In this document: one piece after another, positions 8,879 to 17,027 of the stretch | How positions within the stretch are numbered: position 1 is the first letter of the stretch | Layout of the letters: each line of letters starts with the position of its first letter | Assembly: GCF_042680805.1 (NCBI RefSeq) | Contig: NZ_JBHUEM010000039.1 | Coordinates: 1 to 63,770, forward strand | From: Bacillus_CJ salitolerans | GTDB lineage: Bacteria > Bacillota > Bacilli > Bacillales > SA4 | Reading direction: 5' to 3' | Length of the DNA stretch: 63,770 nucleotides | The notes under the pieces: generated by a model | Seen by the model: only the letters and a program-made list of their open reading frames with translations | The model's database searches: none | Told to the model about the DNA's origin: nothing | Program-made: the position numbers and the translations under genes

Positions 8879-9121
8879 GAACAAAAGGCTCAGGGGCGCC
8901 CCGTTTAGCTTAAGGCAGAGCAAATAACCTGTCATGGAAAAAAGGGTGGTTTTCCCTTATATTCATGACAGGTTATTTGACCAAGGAAAAAGTGATTTTT
9001 CTTTTTCCCTCGAGTAGGATGAAATGGCAATAATCGTCGCCATTTCATCATGACTGGGCGCTGGAGCTGGATTTAGCCGTAACATTGTATAAACTAAACA
9101 TCAGAAACTATTACTTTCTTA
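8879..9121 (+). repeat. Dispersed structured element, copy 1 (intact reference)
   Basis: Most complete copy of a ~240-bp element with six copies here. In order: GAACAAAAGGCTCAGG-like head with GGGGCGCCCC; a perfect 16-bp inverted repeat (8921-8936 with 8964-8979, CAAATAACCTGTCATG) enclosing an AAGGG/CCCTT hairpin; GGAAAAAG/CTTTTTCC; CTCGAG; a perfect 11-bp GATGAAATGGC/GCCATTTCATC hairpin; and a tail with GCTGGAGCTGGATTTAGCC. No ORF. It sits between the deaminase start and the TerC 3' end. Confidence 0.85.
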
Positions 9122-9128
9122 ACTTACA

Positions 9129-9155
9129 AAAAAACCTATCCACAGATAGGTTTTT
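9129..9155 (-). terminator. Terminator of the TerC operon
   Basis: AAAACCTATC/GATAGGTTTTT hairpin with a short loop, directly past the TerC stop codon. T-rich on both strands. Confidence 0.8.
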
Positions 9156-9162
9156 CTTAAGC

Positions 9163-9933
9163 TTACGATTCATTTTCTACTTCCTTTTTTGGCTTTGAGA
9201 AGAACCATCCGGCTGCCGCTATAAGAAGCAATACGACATAGAACGTGATTTTCCACTCAGGTGATTTTGCAAATGCTTTTGGTAGAATCGCTAGCTCTGG
9301 ATGTGATAACGTATAAACAGCTAGCTTAACCCCTACCCAACCTACAATCATAAAGGCCGCAATCTCAAGACCTGGTCTTGTTTGCAGAAGTGTAACAAAG
9401 AAGTTTGCCGCAAAACGCATGATAATTAATCCAATCAATCCTCCTGCAAAGATTACGAGGAATTTCCCTCCATCAAGTCCACCAATGGCTGGTAAATTTG
9501 TATTTGGAAGTGTGACGGCTAACGCAACTGCAGCTAGAATGGAGTCAATTGCAAAAGCAATATCTGCTAGCTCTACTTTTAACACGGTCATCCAAAATCC
9601 GGACTTCTTCTCCTTTTCTTCCTTATCTTTATTATGCTTTTTAAAAACCACTTTTCTCGTTATATGATGAATCGCGATGAACAACAAGTAGATCGCCCCA
9701 ATTGCTTGAACTTGCCATACATCCACAAGAAACGAAATCGCAAATAAGGAACCAAACCTGAAGATAAAAGCGCCGGCTAACCCATAAAACAGCGCTCTTT
9801 TTCTTTCTTCCTCTGGTAAGTGCTTCACCATAATTGCTAACACTAGCGCGTTATCCGCAGCTAACAATCCTTCGATAGCAATTAATAATAAGAGTACCCA
9901 GCCGTATTCAAGTAAAATTGATAATTCCAACAA
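9163..9933 (-). CDS. TerC-family membrane protein (probable Mn2+ exporter)
   Basis: A 256-residue multipass protein with the TerC signatures: EGLLAADNALVLAIMVKHLP in the second helix and ELADIAFAIDSILAAVA in the middle. It is closest to YkoY/YceF (MeeY/MeeF) of B. subtilis, which export Mn2+ and help metallate secreted enzymes. The Mn2+ riboswitch at the head of the operon supports this role. GGAGGTG is 6 bases before the TTG start. The gene ends a four-gene unit and is followed by a strong terminator. Confidence 0.85.
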   Translation of the reverse strand: MLELSILLEYGWVLLLLIAIEGLLAADNALVLAIMVKHLPEEERKRALFYGLAGAFIFRFGSLFAISFLVDVWQVQAIGAIYLLFIAIHHITRKVVFKKHNKDKEEKEKKSGFWMTVLKVELADIAFAIDSILAAVALAVTLPNTNLPAIGGLDGGKFLVIFAGGLIGLIIMRFAANFFVTLLQTRPGLEIAAFMIVGWVGVKLAVYTLSHPELAILPKAFAKSPEWKITFYVVLLLIAAAGWFFSKPKKEVENES

Positions 9934-9981
9934 GTATCACCTCCAAAGCATAATTATCGTAATTAGTCTTCTGTCCCATTC

Positions 9982-10257
9982 TTATATCAATTCATATTTC
10001 TCTTTAATGGAGGGTGGTGCGATTCGTACCATCCTTTGTAAGAGGAATGTTAACAACGTTAAGTCATCCAAGATACCAAAGACTGATAAAAAGTCAGGGA
10101 TGATATCAATTGGAATGAAAATATATGCAACGACTAGTAGTAATGGAATCACTTTCTGCTTCACCGGTACTTCTGCAGAAAGATAGTAGTCTCTTAAAAA
10201 GGGAATGAATCTTTTGATTTTCATCATAAATCGAAACCGGTTAAAAAGCTTCCTCAT
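9982..10257 (-). CDS. DUF1232 (YkvA-like) membrane protein
   Basis: About 91 residues from the ATG at 10257 (MRKLFNRFRFMMKIKRF). It carries the DUF1232 core, VPVKQKVIPLLLVVAYIFIP followed by IDIIPDFLSVFGILDDLTLL, a short amphipathic plus hydrophobic segment. Function unknown for the family. The chosen start overlaps the end of the Spo0M-like gene by 17 bases; a longer frame back to 10302 would need an unlikely overlap. Co-transcribed with the TerC gene. Confidence 0.8.
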   Translation of the reverse strand: MRKLFNRFRFMMKIKRFIPFLRDYYLSAEVPVKQKVIPLLLVVAYIFIPIDIIPDFLSVFGILDDLTLLTFLLQRMVRIAPPSIKEKYELI

Positions 10258-10660
10258 CACCTTCACCCATTTCATGTAAAACTTGAATGACGTCCTGGTC
10301 AATGCTTTTCACACCTTGTTGAAAGATTAACCTTGTCTTAAAGCGATAGGAAACAAGAGCCGAGCTGGGAGCGATATGATCAGGTAGCTTAAAGTGAAAC
10401 GAAATTTGGTTACTCTCATCACTATCTACTTTTTTCGATGTTAGAATTGTGATCGAATCAATGACCTCTTCAGAATCGTCATATAAATTGATCTTGACTA
10501 AATCACATTCTAGTCTTTTCATCTCTTGTTCAATTAATCCACCGTGTATCTGAAAATAACCTTCCACATACTCCCCCGGGCGAAACACTTCTTTTGAAAG
10601 CATTAAATCCACTTGTGCAGAGCCGATTCCTAGTAGAGACATATATTTCCTTAATAACAT
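10241..10660 (-). CDS. Short Spo0M-like (arrestin-fold) protein
   Basis: 139 residues matching the N-terminal half of the sporulation-control protein Spo0M (LGIGSAQVDLMLSKEVFRPG, then EYVEGYFQIHGG, and beta strands ending YRFKTRL). Full-length Spo0M has about 250 residues, so this is a one-domain version. AGAGGAG is 7 bases before the ATG. It sits between a FbpB-like peptide and DUF1232 in the Mn-riboswitch operon; its link to manganese is unexplained. Confidence 0.75.
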   Translation of the reverse strand: MLLRKYMSLLGIGSAQVDLMLSKEVFRPGEYVEGYFQIHGGLIEQEMKRLECDLVKINLYDDSEEVIDSITILTSKKVDSDESNQISFHFKLPDHIAPSSALVSYRFKTRLIFQQGVKSIDQDVIQVLHEMGEGDEEAF

Positions 10661-10677
10661 GAATGATCTCCTCTCAT

Positions 10678-10824
10678 TTAATAACTGAGGGATTTTTTCT
10701 CCTCAATTCGTTTTTCTATCTTTTCTAATTCTTTTACATCTCGCATAATTTCTTCCTTATTTCTTTTAACGAGTTCATTCATAGAAAGTTTCATTTTTTT
10801 ATGCAAATTTCTTTTCACGTTCAT
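10678..10824 (-). CDS. FbpB-family small basic protein
   Basis: A 48-residue basic, helical protein (MNVKRNLHKKMKLSMNELVK, then NKEEIMRDVKELEKIEKRIEEK), matching the pattern of FbpB-family small basic proteins: ELV..NK.E.+.D...+.KIE.R.+.K. In B. subtilis FbpB assists the iron-sparing small RNA FsrA. Of two nearby ATGs, 10828 runs into a stop after nine codons; 10824 gives this ORF, with AAAGGA upstream. It is the first gene after the Mn2+ riboswitch. Confidence 0.7.
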   Translation of the reverse strand: MNVKRNLHKKMKLSMNELVKRNKEEIMRDVKELEKIEKRIEEKKSLSY

Positions 10825-10856
10825 TCATCCTTTCGTATTCGGTGTATTTGACCCAA

Positions 10857-10892
10857 ATAAAAAGACCTCCACCAAGATTGGTAAAGGTCATT
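10857..10892 (-). terminator. Second terminator behind the Mn2+ riboswitch
   Basis: On the minus strand GACCTTTACC pairs with GGTGGAGGTC and is followed by TTTTT. It nearly repeats the riboswitch's own terminator (10903-10938), so a transcript must pass two similar terminators to reach the first gene. Confidence 0.7.
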
Positions 10893-10902
10893 GTTTATGG
10901 AT

Positions 10903-11030
10903 ATAAATAAAGACCTCTACCTTGTAGGTAAAGGTCTTGCTAACAACATGAATGGTTGCCAACAAAGCCGAGGGATCACCCTGAAATGACGACTTTGCTG
11001 TAAAAGCTACTCCCCTTTAGGAGACAATTA
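10903..11030 (-). promoter_or_regulatory. yybP-ykoY (Mn2+) riboswitch
   Basis: The minus strand shows the yybP-ykoY core in order: AAAGGGGAGTAGC at the 5' side of P1, CATTTCAGGGTGATCC, GCTTTGTTGGCAACC, and GCAAGACCTTTACC closing P1. The last segment can instead pair with GGTAGAGGTCTT to make a T-tailed terminator, the usual on/off switch of this class. Members sense Mn2+ and commonly control TerC-type exporters, which fits the TerC gene three ORFs downstream. Confidence 0.9.
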
Positions 11031-11043
11031 TTTGGTTACTTTT

Positions 11044-11072
11044 ATTTTATCTGAAATATTAAAAAATGTCAA
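11044..11072 (-). promoter_or_regulatory. Sigma-A promoter of the Mn riboswitch operon
   Basis: TTGACA (11067-11072) and TAAAAT (11044-11049) separated by exactly 17 bases on the minus strand, just upstream of the riboswitch. Confidence 0.8.
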
Positions 11073-11246
11073 TTAGCTTATTTTGATAACTCGCCTATTG
11101 ATAACGTTTATTTCTTTGGTCCAATTTCCAAAGTGCACCTCTATAAACCATACTTACTAGGCCTGTACAGACAATTTTGAGGGTTATCACATAAGAAGGG
11201 GCATAAATTTCATGTAGGCGACGAGGTCCAATGCTGTACAATACAA

Positions 11247-11780
11247 TTAAATTGTATAAAGATCGTGAATAGGTGTAGTTGTTCCATTCTTCCAGTCTTC
11301 TCTAATCATTGCATAGGAAACAGAGTCAAAAAGTACTCCCTCCTGTGGCCAAGACTTCCGGTTATAAGCTTCTTTCACATATCCATTATTCGAGAACGTT
11401 TTTCTCATCCCAACATTGTCATGCCTTGTATGTCCTTCAACTCGAATCAGTTCTGGATAATTCCGAAAGGCAAAATCGGCAATCCAGCGAACTGCTTTTG
11501 ACCCAATTCCTTTCTGTCTCCATGCTTCCTTTAAGCGAATATCGAATAAGCAAGTCGGATCCTCTAAATCAAATAATCTAATTAACCCAATCTTCCTATC
11601 AGTTTGTTCCATCCAAAACGTTCGGGTTCCGTTTTCCGTATAAAAACCATCGTTTAAAGACTTGATAATCGACTCTTCCTTTGGATTGACCTGACCATGA
11701 AATGGCCATGTATCACCAATTAAAAAGTGCACAAGCTCTTCTGTTTCTGTATCTTTATTAAATTCTTTGAAATGTAACAT
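11247..11780 (-). CDS. GNAT acetyltransferase (RimJ/RimL type)
   Basis: A 177-residue acetyltransferase. The acetyl-CoA-binding segment is clear (LFDIRLKEAWRQKGIGSKAV) and is followed by the RimJ/L-like RVEGHTRHDNVGMRKTFSNN block. This group acetylates N-termini of proteins or small molecules; substrate unknown. GGAGC lies about 11 bases before the ATG. Monocistronic. Confidence 0.85.
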   Translation of the reverse strand: MLHFKEFNKDTETEELVHFLIGDTWPFHGQVNPKEESIIKSLNDGFYTENGTRTFWMEQTDRKIGLIRLFDLEDPTCLFDIRLKEAWRQKGIGSKAVRWIADFAFRNYPELIRVEGHTRHDNVGMRKTFSNNGYVKEAYNRKSWPQEGVLFDSVSYAMIREDWKNGTTTPIHDLYTI

Positions 11781-11821
11781 GTCCTAATTCGCTCCTTTTT
11801 AAGTAAAAATACGACATAGCA

Positions 11822-11852
11822 CAAAAAACCCCTCTTTTTTTAGAAGGGATTT
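11822..11852 (-). terminator. Terminator-like hairpin
   Basis: On the minus strand TCCCTTCT pairs with AGAGGGG (one G-U) and is followed by TTTTTT. It lies upstream of the GNAT gene and may insulate it from readthrough. Confidence 0.5.
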
Positions 11853-12026
11853 CATTTTATTTGAATCACTGTGCTCGAAGAAGGAACGAATGAACCAAAA
11901 TTCATAGTTTATATTTGAGAGGTTACCTACAATCCAACACAATGCCAGCGAAATTTTTTAACATACTAATAGTAGCAAAATTCAATGAAGTACTGGCCGA
12001 ATATAGCCACTTACCAGCCAACAGAC

Positions 12027-12052
12027 AAAAACCACAGCTAGTTGCTGTGGTC
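12027..12052 (-). terminator. Terminator of the AIM24-like gene
   Basis: ACCACAGC / GCTGTGGT stem with a 5-base loop and TTTTTG tail on the minus strand, just past the stop codon at 12066. Confidence 0.8.
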
Positions 12053-12065
12053 CGGAACTCCGCTA

Positions 12066-12866
12066 TTAATTATCCCCATTCAATATATTACCAATACCGC
12101 CTAAAATACTACCTTCTCCAACTCCACGACCACCTGTTTGAGGTGCACTTGCAAAAATTCTATCCGCTAAACGGCTAAAGGGTAGGGATTGAATCCATAC
12201 GGTTCCGGGTCCACGAACCGTTGCGAAGAATAATCCTTCTCCACCAAAGAAAGCCGTTTTTACTTTCCCAACAAATTCAATATCATAATCTACATCCTTA
12301 GTCATCGCTACTAAACATCCCGTATCAATGCGAAGCTTTTCCCCTGGCTTTAGATCCCGACGATGAATGGTACCACCAGCATGTAGGAAGGCTAATCCGT
12401 CACCTTCAAGCTTTTGCATAATAAAGCCTTCACCACCGAAGAACCCAGTACCTAGCTTCTTCTGAAAATCAATTCCAATCGATACCCCTTTTGCCGCACA
12501 CAGGAATGAATCCTTTTGACATATGACCTTTCCACCTAGTTCACTTAAATCAACTGGAATAATCTTTCCTGGGTATGGGGCAGCAAAAGAAACATGCTTT
12601 TTCCCTTGACCTTCATTTGTAAAAACCGTCATAAATAAACTCTCACCAGTAATCACACGTTTTCCCGCTCCAACGAGTTTACCTAAAAACCCTTTCGTCG
12701 CGCCACCAGTACCATCTCCGAAGATCGTCTCCATTCCGATTCCATCTTCCATCATCATCATACCACCAGCTTCAGCTATCGCACTTTCTCCTGGATCTAA
12801 CTCAATTTCAACAAACTGCATGTCATCACCATGTAACTTATACTCAATTTCATGTGCATTTTTCAT
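12066..12866 (-). CDS. AIM24 / TIGR00266 family protein
   Basis: A 266-residue Gly-rich all-beta protein of the AIM24/TIGR00266 family. Typical blocks are VEIELDPGESAIAEAGGMMM, ESLFMTVFTNEGQGKKHVSF, and GGEGLFFATVRGPGTVWIQS. Bacterial members are cytoplasmic with no settled function. Of two ATGs six bases apart, 12866 has GGAG at an 8-base spacing, whereas for 12872 the spacing is only about 2, so 12866 is preferred. Monocistronic with its own terminator. Confidence 0.85.
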   Translation of the reverse strand: MKNAHEIEYKLHGDDMQFVEIELDPGESAIAEAGGMMMMEDGIGMETIFGDGTGGATKGFLGKLVGAGKRVITGESLFMTVFTNEGQGKKHVSFAAPYPGKIIPVDLSELGGKVICQKDSFLCAAKGVSIGIDFQKKLGTGFFGGEGFIMQKLEGDGLAFLHAGGTIHRRDLKPGEKLRIDTGCLVAMTKDVDYDIEFVGKVKTAFFGGEGLFFATVRGPGTVWIQSLPFSRLADRIFASAPQTGGRGVGEGSILGGIGNILNGDN

Positions 12867-12962
12867 CTTCATTTCTCCATTCTAAAGTAAGATGCCTTAT
12901 ATACGTTTAATTTCTAAACAGGTTTCTCTTTTTTGGAAAAAATCATTCATTTTGTCTTTTTT

Positions 12963-13633
12963 TAACTCCTTACTTGGTTACTTTCCTCGTTTTGTCTTTT
13001 ACTTACCTCTGTGTCCCGTTTACTTACCTCGATTCGCTTTTTACTTACCTCTGCCTCTTTTTTCTTTCCTCTTTTTGTCTTTTACTTTCCTCTGTGTCCC
13101 NNNNNNNNNNTTTTGCTTTTTACTTACCTCTGCCTCTTTTTTCTTTCCTCGTTTTGCCTTTTACTTTCCTCTGTGTCCCGTTTACTTACCTCGATTCGCT
13201 TTTTACTTACCTCTGCCTCTTTTTTCTTTCCTCGTTTTGCTTTTTACTTACCTCTGTGTCCCGTTTACTTACCTCGATTCGCTTTTTACTTACCTCTGCC
13301 TCTTTTTTCTTTCCTCTTTTTGTCTTTTACTTTCCTCTGTGTCCCGTTTACTTACCTCGATTCGCTTTTTACTTACCTCTGCCTCTTTTTTCTTTCCTCG
13401 TTTTGCTTTTTACTTTCCTCTNNNNNNNNNNTTTTGCTTTTTACTTACCTCTGCCTCTTTTTTCTTTCCTCGTTTTGTCTTTTACTTTCCTCTGTGTCCC
13501 GTTTACTTACCTCGTTTTGCTTTTTACTTTCCTCTGCCTCTTTTTTCTTTCCTCGTTTTGTCTTTTACTTTCCTCTGTGTCCCGTTTACTTACCTCGTTT
13601 TGCTTTTTACTTTCCTCTGCCTCTTTTTTCTTG
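12963..13633. repeat. Nested tandem repeat, 83-bp period, with assembly gaps
   Basis: About eight copies of an 83-bp unit; the marker GTGTCCC recurs at 13011, 13094, 13173, 13256, 13339, 13494 and 13577, mostly exactly 83 apart. Each unit consists of four ~21-bp subunits sharing TTTAC/TTTC-TTACCTC or CTTTCCTC, which on the minus strand read GAGG(T/A)AAGTAAA. Two N10 runs (13101-13110, 13422-13431) are gaps of unknown true length. All three plus frames are open and give low-complexity Phe/Leu/Ser proteins with no ribosome binding site, so I regard this as non-coding. Confidence 0.9.
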
Positions 13634-13732
13634 ATAAGCTCCCCTAATCTTCGGCTCGGCACAATCTCCGAATAAATCTATATAAATTAGAGAAACTACA
13701 ATCATTGATTTCTAGAAATAGGAGGACGATGT

Positions 13733-13912
13733 ATGAACGTTCAGCGTGCAAAGGAAATTGCTGGTTCACCTGTTATGGCGAATGTGTCTTTTAATGGAAG
13801 CAATATTTACATTCAGCATGTAGACCCAGAAACAGAGACTGCTCGAATTTTCCCTTTAGATCAACCCGAACACGAGCAAACTGTTAGTGTACAAGAATTA
13901 AGAGAAGAATAA
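13733..13912 (+). CDS. sspH: Small acid-soluble spore protein, H type
   Basis: A 59-residue protein (MNVQRAKEIAGSPVMANVSF, then IYIQHVDPETETARIFPLD) matching SspH-type SASPs through its length. These minor proteins are made in the forespore and packed in the spore core. AGGAGG stands about 8 bases before the ATG. A GAATA followed by an A-rich stretch upstream is weakly compatible with a sigma-G promoter. It shows that the host is a spore former. Confidence 0.93.
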   Translation: MNVQRAKEIAGSPVMANVSFNGSNIYIQHVDPETETARIFPLDQPEHEQTVSVQELREE

Positions 13913-13956
13913 CCGGTTTTTGGAACCAACAAAGATTCGTATATCACCCTACAATA

Positions 13957-13984
13957 AAAGAGCTTGGTTTATCCAAGCTCTTTA
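13957..13984 (+). terminator. Terminator of sspH
   Basis: GAGCTTGG/CCAAGCTC stem with a 5-base loop, followed by TTT. Confidence 0.75.
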
Positions 13985-14101
13985 CATCTTTTATCTTTTG
14001 AACTAACATCCATCTTTCGGCTTGATTATTATCCATCAGACCGTTAATTCTCCTTTAACAAGTCTTTCTTTAAACTCAATTATTGAACTAAAAACTACAC
14101 T

Positions 14102-15388
14102 TTACGGTACTAATCGATCAATATCTCTCGGAAACTCGGCTGCCTCTCTCACATTCGAAAGATTCAAAAGCTTTACAATAAAACGCTCGAGTCCTATCGC
14201 AAACCCTCCATGTGGGGGTGCACCATACTTGAATGCTTCTGTATAAGAAGAGAAATCGGCTGGCTGCAGACCCTTTTCTGTAAATGATTGAATAAGCATG
14301 TCGTAGTCATGAATTCGTTGACCACCAGATGTAATCTCCGCACCTTTATATAGTAGGTCGAAGGAATCAGTAATAGCTGAATTGTCCGGGTTTGGCATTG
14401 TATACATTGGGCGTGATTCCTTCTGATAATGCGTAATAAAGACGAAGTCAGAATTCATGCTCTCCTTTACATATTCCCCTAGAAGTCTTTCACCTTCATT
14501 GTCTAAATCCCCATCAGGTGATTGCTTATTGAACTTCGTTACTAAAAGCTTGTGTGCTTCGGCTAGCGTCATACTAGGAATAATCCCTACTTCAGGTAAT
14601 TCAGTCGTAAATAAGGATAATTCCTGCTCACAATGTTCCTTCAATCCTTGAAATACATAATTCAAAAGCTTCTCTTCTACTTTCATGACATCTAAAAACG
14701 ATTCAATAAATCCTAGCTCTACGTCAACGGACGTATATTCATTTAAATGCCTAGAAGAGTTATGTTGTTCCGCCCTGAAAACAGGTGCGATTTCAAATAC
14801 TCGTTCAAAGCCAGCAATGACCATCATTTGTTTATAAAATTGCGGCGATTGTGCCAAATAGGCAGATTGTCCGAAGTAATCAAATGTAAACACATTTGCT
14901 CCGCCTTCAGCACCCTGTGCCACTATTTTCGGGGTAAATATTTGATGAAAATCCTCTCTCATTAAAAATTCCTGCATAAGCGAAACGACCTTCGCTTTAA
15001 TTGAAAAGATCGCTTGTATTTTTTCATTCCTCATGGATAAAACACGGTTGTTCAACAGGGTGTCAAGGTTTACCGTTAACTCTTCCTTGTTCGTTTCAAA
15101 GGGAAGCATTTGTGCCTTATTTAATACTGTGAGTGAGTGGACTAACAGTTCGACTCCTAGTCCTTGCTGCTTTGTCTCGACTACTTTTCCTTGTACTTCA
15201 ACGGCAGATTCTACTGATACATGAACTCCCGTTAGCTCTCCCTCTAAAACACATTGAATCTTACCCGTACGATCCTTTAGCTGCATGAAGCTTATTTTTC
15301 CTAAATGCCTGACGCGGTGCACCCATCCCTTTAGCAAAATTGTTTCTCCAATACAATAAACACTCTCTTTTACATACGTTCTCTTCAT
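14102..15388 (-). CDS. aspS: Archaeal-type aspartyl-tRNA synthetase (aspartate-tRNA(Asn) ligase type)
   Basis: A 428-residue class IIb synthetase: an N-terminal OB fold (GWVHRVRHLGKISFMQLKDR) and a catalytic domain with motif 2 (FRAEQHNSSRHLNEYTSVDV) and motif 3 (GGFAIGLERFIV). It lacks the GAD insertion of bacterial AspRS (usually about 590 residues) and is shorter than most, so it belongs to the archaeal/eukaryal type, some of which also charge tRNA-Asn. It is probably a second AspRS. AAGGAGG precedes the ATG. Two T-box leaders with apparent GAC specifiers lie upstream. Confidence 0.85.
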   Translation of the reverse strand: MKRTYVKESVYCIGETILLKGWVHRVRHLGKISFMQLKDRTGKIQCVLEGELTGVHVSVESAVEVQGKVVETKQQGLGVELLVHSLTVLNKAQMLPFETNKEELTVNLDTLLNNRVLSMRNEKIQAIFSIKAKVVSLMQEFLMREDFHQIFTPKIVAQGAEGGANVFTFDYFGQSAYLAQSPQFYKQMMVIAGFERVFEIAPVFRAEQHNSSRHLNEYTSVDVELGFIESFLDVMKVEEKLLNYVFQGLKEHCEQELSLFTTELPEVGIIPSMTLAEAHKLLVTKFNKQSPDGDLDNEGERLLGEYVKESMNSDFVFITHYQKESRPMYTMPNPDNSAITDSFDLLYKGAEITSGGQRIHDYDMLIQSFTEKGLQPADFSSYTEAFKYGAPPHGGFAIGLERFIVKLLNLSNVREAAEFPRDIDRLVP

Positions 15389-15470
15389 AACGATTCCTCC
15401 TTAAGCATTCAAAAATACTATTTTCACAAAATCCTGGGAGACTTGTGATTACTCTTGCCTCCCAATTTTG

Positions 15471-15715
15471 AAAAAAAAAAAATCCGTCCCTAAAAAAGGG
15501 ACGGAAATAATCCGCGATACCACCCAAATTGTCCCAAATAGGACCTGCTCTTGCTAGATAACGGTATGAACCGGTGTGTTCCTACTTTGATTTTCAGAAC
15601 CACTACTCCGAGGTGTCCTTCCGTTATAGGTCCTTACGTTCTCTCAGCTATGAACGCTCTCTGTAAAGGATGACCATAACCTACTTTCCTCATCATCGTC
15701 TTCTTTTATTAAGTT
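15471..15715 (-). promoter_or_regulatory. T-box leader, proximal copy
   Basis: On the minus strand: AGTAGG at the base of stem I, CAGAGAG bulge region, GGAAGGACACCTCGGAG with an apparent GAC (Asp) specifier followed by A, then GGGTGGTATCGCGG (T-box, one base off the usual ACCGCG) and a CCGTCCC/GGGACGG terminator with a long T run ending about 80 bases before the AspRS ATG. It should let transcription proceed when tRNA-Asp is uncharged. Confidence 0.88.
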
Positions 15716-15720
15716 TAAAA

Positions 15721-15945
15721 AAAACAAAAACCGCCCCTCAAAAAGAGGGACGGATCATCCGCGGTACCACCCAAATTGTCCTAAAGGACCAACTTATCAT
15801 AATAACGGTTCTAGAACCGTTTGTTCCTACTTACATTCAGAACAACTGCTCCAAGATGTCTTTCCATTACACTTTGTTGTGCTATTTCCAGCTACCAAGC
15901 ACTCTCTTTGAACTAGTTTGTAATGTACTCTTCTTTTCTTCGCAT
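15721..15945 (-). promoter_or_regulatory. T-box leader, distal copy
   Basis: A second complete T-box upstream of the first. It has GAGTACATTACA pairing with TGTAATG, then GGAAAGACATCTTGGAGC with specifier GAC (Asp), a canonical GGGTGGTACCGCGG, and its own CCGTCCCTC/GAGGGGCGG terminator with TTTTT. The two copies clearly diverged, so this is not a recent duplication. Confidence 0.88.
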
Positions 15946-16001
15946 TTCCTATTAATTTTTACATATCTTACCACGTTTCACCTGAAAAGAAAAGCCTTAT
16001 T

Positions 16002-16916
16002 TTATAACCACCATTTGCTTTGAGGAATTAATATCGGTTCAATCGAAAATTCTCTTTCGAACCATTCTTTTATCAGTGTCTTTTTCACAAGATATTCAGA
16101 AGCAGCATGAGAAACACCGATTAAAGACATGGACGTTTCATCCACATACTTCATCATCTCTTGAAAGCGCCTATTTCCATATTCATTGTCAATATGGCAA
16201 TGAATTTCTCCTGAAATGTATGCCTGCACGCCCTTTGCCTCTGCTTGCTTCATCCATTCGACCTTATCCCCGCACCCAGGAATAATCGCCACCTTCTCGA
16301 TTGCTTGATGATCCTTGCCTTCAAAATCAACATAAGGGATGTCAAATGTGCTTTCTAGCTTTTGAATGAGTCGTTGCGTTGAGATAGAGGAGATGCTTCC
16401 TATGATCCCTATTTCACCATGTTCATCACCGATAATCCATTCTTCAATGTTCACATGTAGCTCCCTTGCTATCGCTACACTTGTCCCTAGTTCTTTATGA
16501 TAATCCATTGGGGCATGACATGTGTATACAGATAGATTCTTTTCCTTCATACCCGCAATCCAATCTTTAGGGATTGGAACAAACCCTCTCCCCCACTCAC
16601 CCTTAGGATCACCACATTCCATCACAAGAGGATGATGCATAAATAACAAATCGCCTGCGTTAGCTTTCGAAATAAATGTAGCAAGAACATCATCAGTTGG
16701 AAACACTGCTAAAAAGACTTGATTGACGACCTCTGCACCTTCAAGCATTAACCCATTAAAATAGGTCGTGAATGAAGTGGTAAACTCGCTTTTCCAATCG
16801 AATCCCACAGGTTCATATACCATTGGGACAAATCTACTAAAAGCAGAATCCCTTCCAAAAGAATCTATACGAAACTCTTTATTTAATGACTGTACAAGCT
16901 CCTTACGTTTTATCAT
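16002..16916 (-). CDS. Nif3-like dinuclear metal protein
   Basis: A 304-residue DUF34/Nif3-family protein. Expected metal-site blocks are present: LLFMHHPLVM, VYTCHAPMDYHKELGTS, and YISGEIHCHID; the C-terminal GH-x2-TE-type block appears as SHAASEY. Members form hexamers with a di-metal centre; their biochemical role is debated. The gene is divergent from a LysR-type regulator gene 112 bases away, which might control it. Confidence 0.8.
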   Translation of the reverse strand: MIKRKELVQSLNKEFRIDSFGRDSAFSRFVPMVYEPVGFDWKSEFTTSFTTYFNGLMLEGAEVVNQVFLAVFPTDDVLATFISKANAGDLLFMHHPLVMECGDPKGEWGRGFVPIPKDWIAGMKEKNLSVYTCHAPMDYHKELGTSVAIARELHVNIEEWIIGDEHGEIGIIGSISSISTQRLIQKLESTFDIPYVDFEGKDHQAIEKVAIIPGCGDKVEWMKQAEAKGVQAYISGEIHCHIDNEYGNRRFQEMMKYVDETSMSLIGVSHAASEYLVKKTLIKEWFEREFSIEPILIPQSKWWL

Positions 16917-17027
16917 CCTTACTCCTCCACCCTTCGCGATACTTGCATTCTAGATTACTTTACGTTATTAGTAAAATATATATATTTTATAAAAGTTATA
17001 ATTTTTTTATATAAAGGGGAATATCAC

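Noticed and set aside
9593..9667. Antisense ORFs over the TerC, chemoreceptor and nitrilase genes
   Set aside because: They mirror conserved coding sequence on the other strand and have no start signals.
12963..13633. CRISPR array
   Set aside because: Units are contiguous tandem copies with no unique spacers and no cas genes nearby.
12892..13675. Three long plus-strand ORFs (over 200 codons each) rich in Phe, Leu and Ser
   Set aside because: They are the three frames of the 83-bp tandem repeat, run through N gaps, lack ribosome binding sites and have no natural protein composition.
15261..15527. Minus-strand ORF of 88 codons upstream of the AspRS gene
   Set aside because: It lies over the T-box terminator and the start of the AspRS gene in another frame; no ribosome site.
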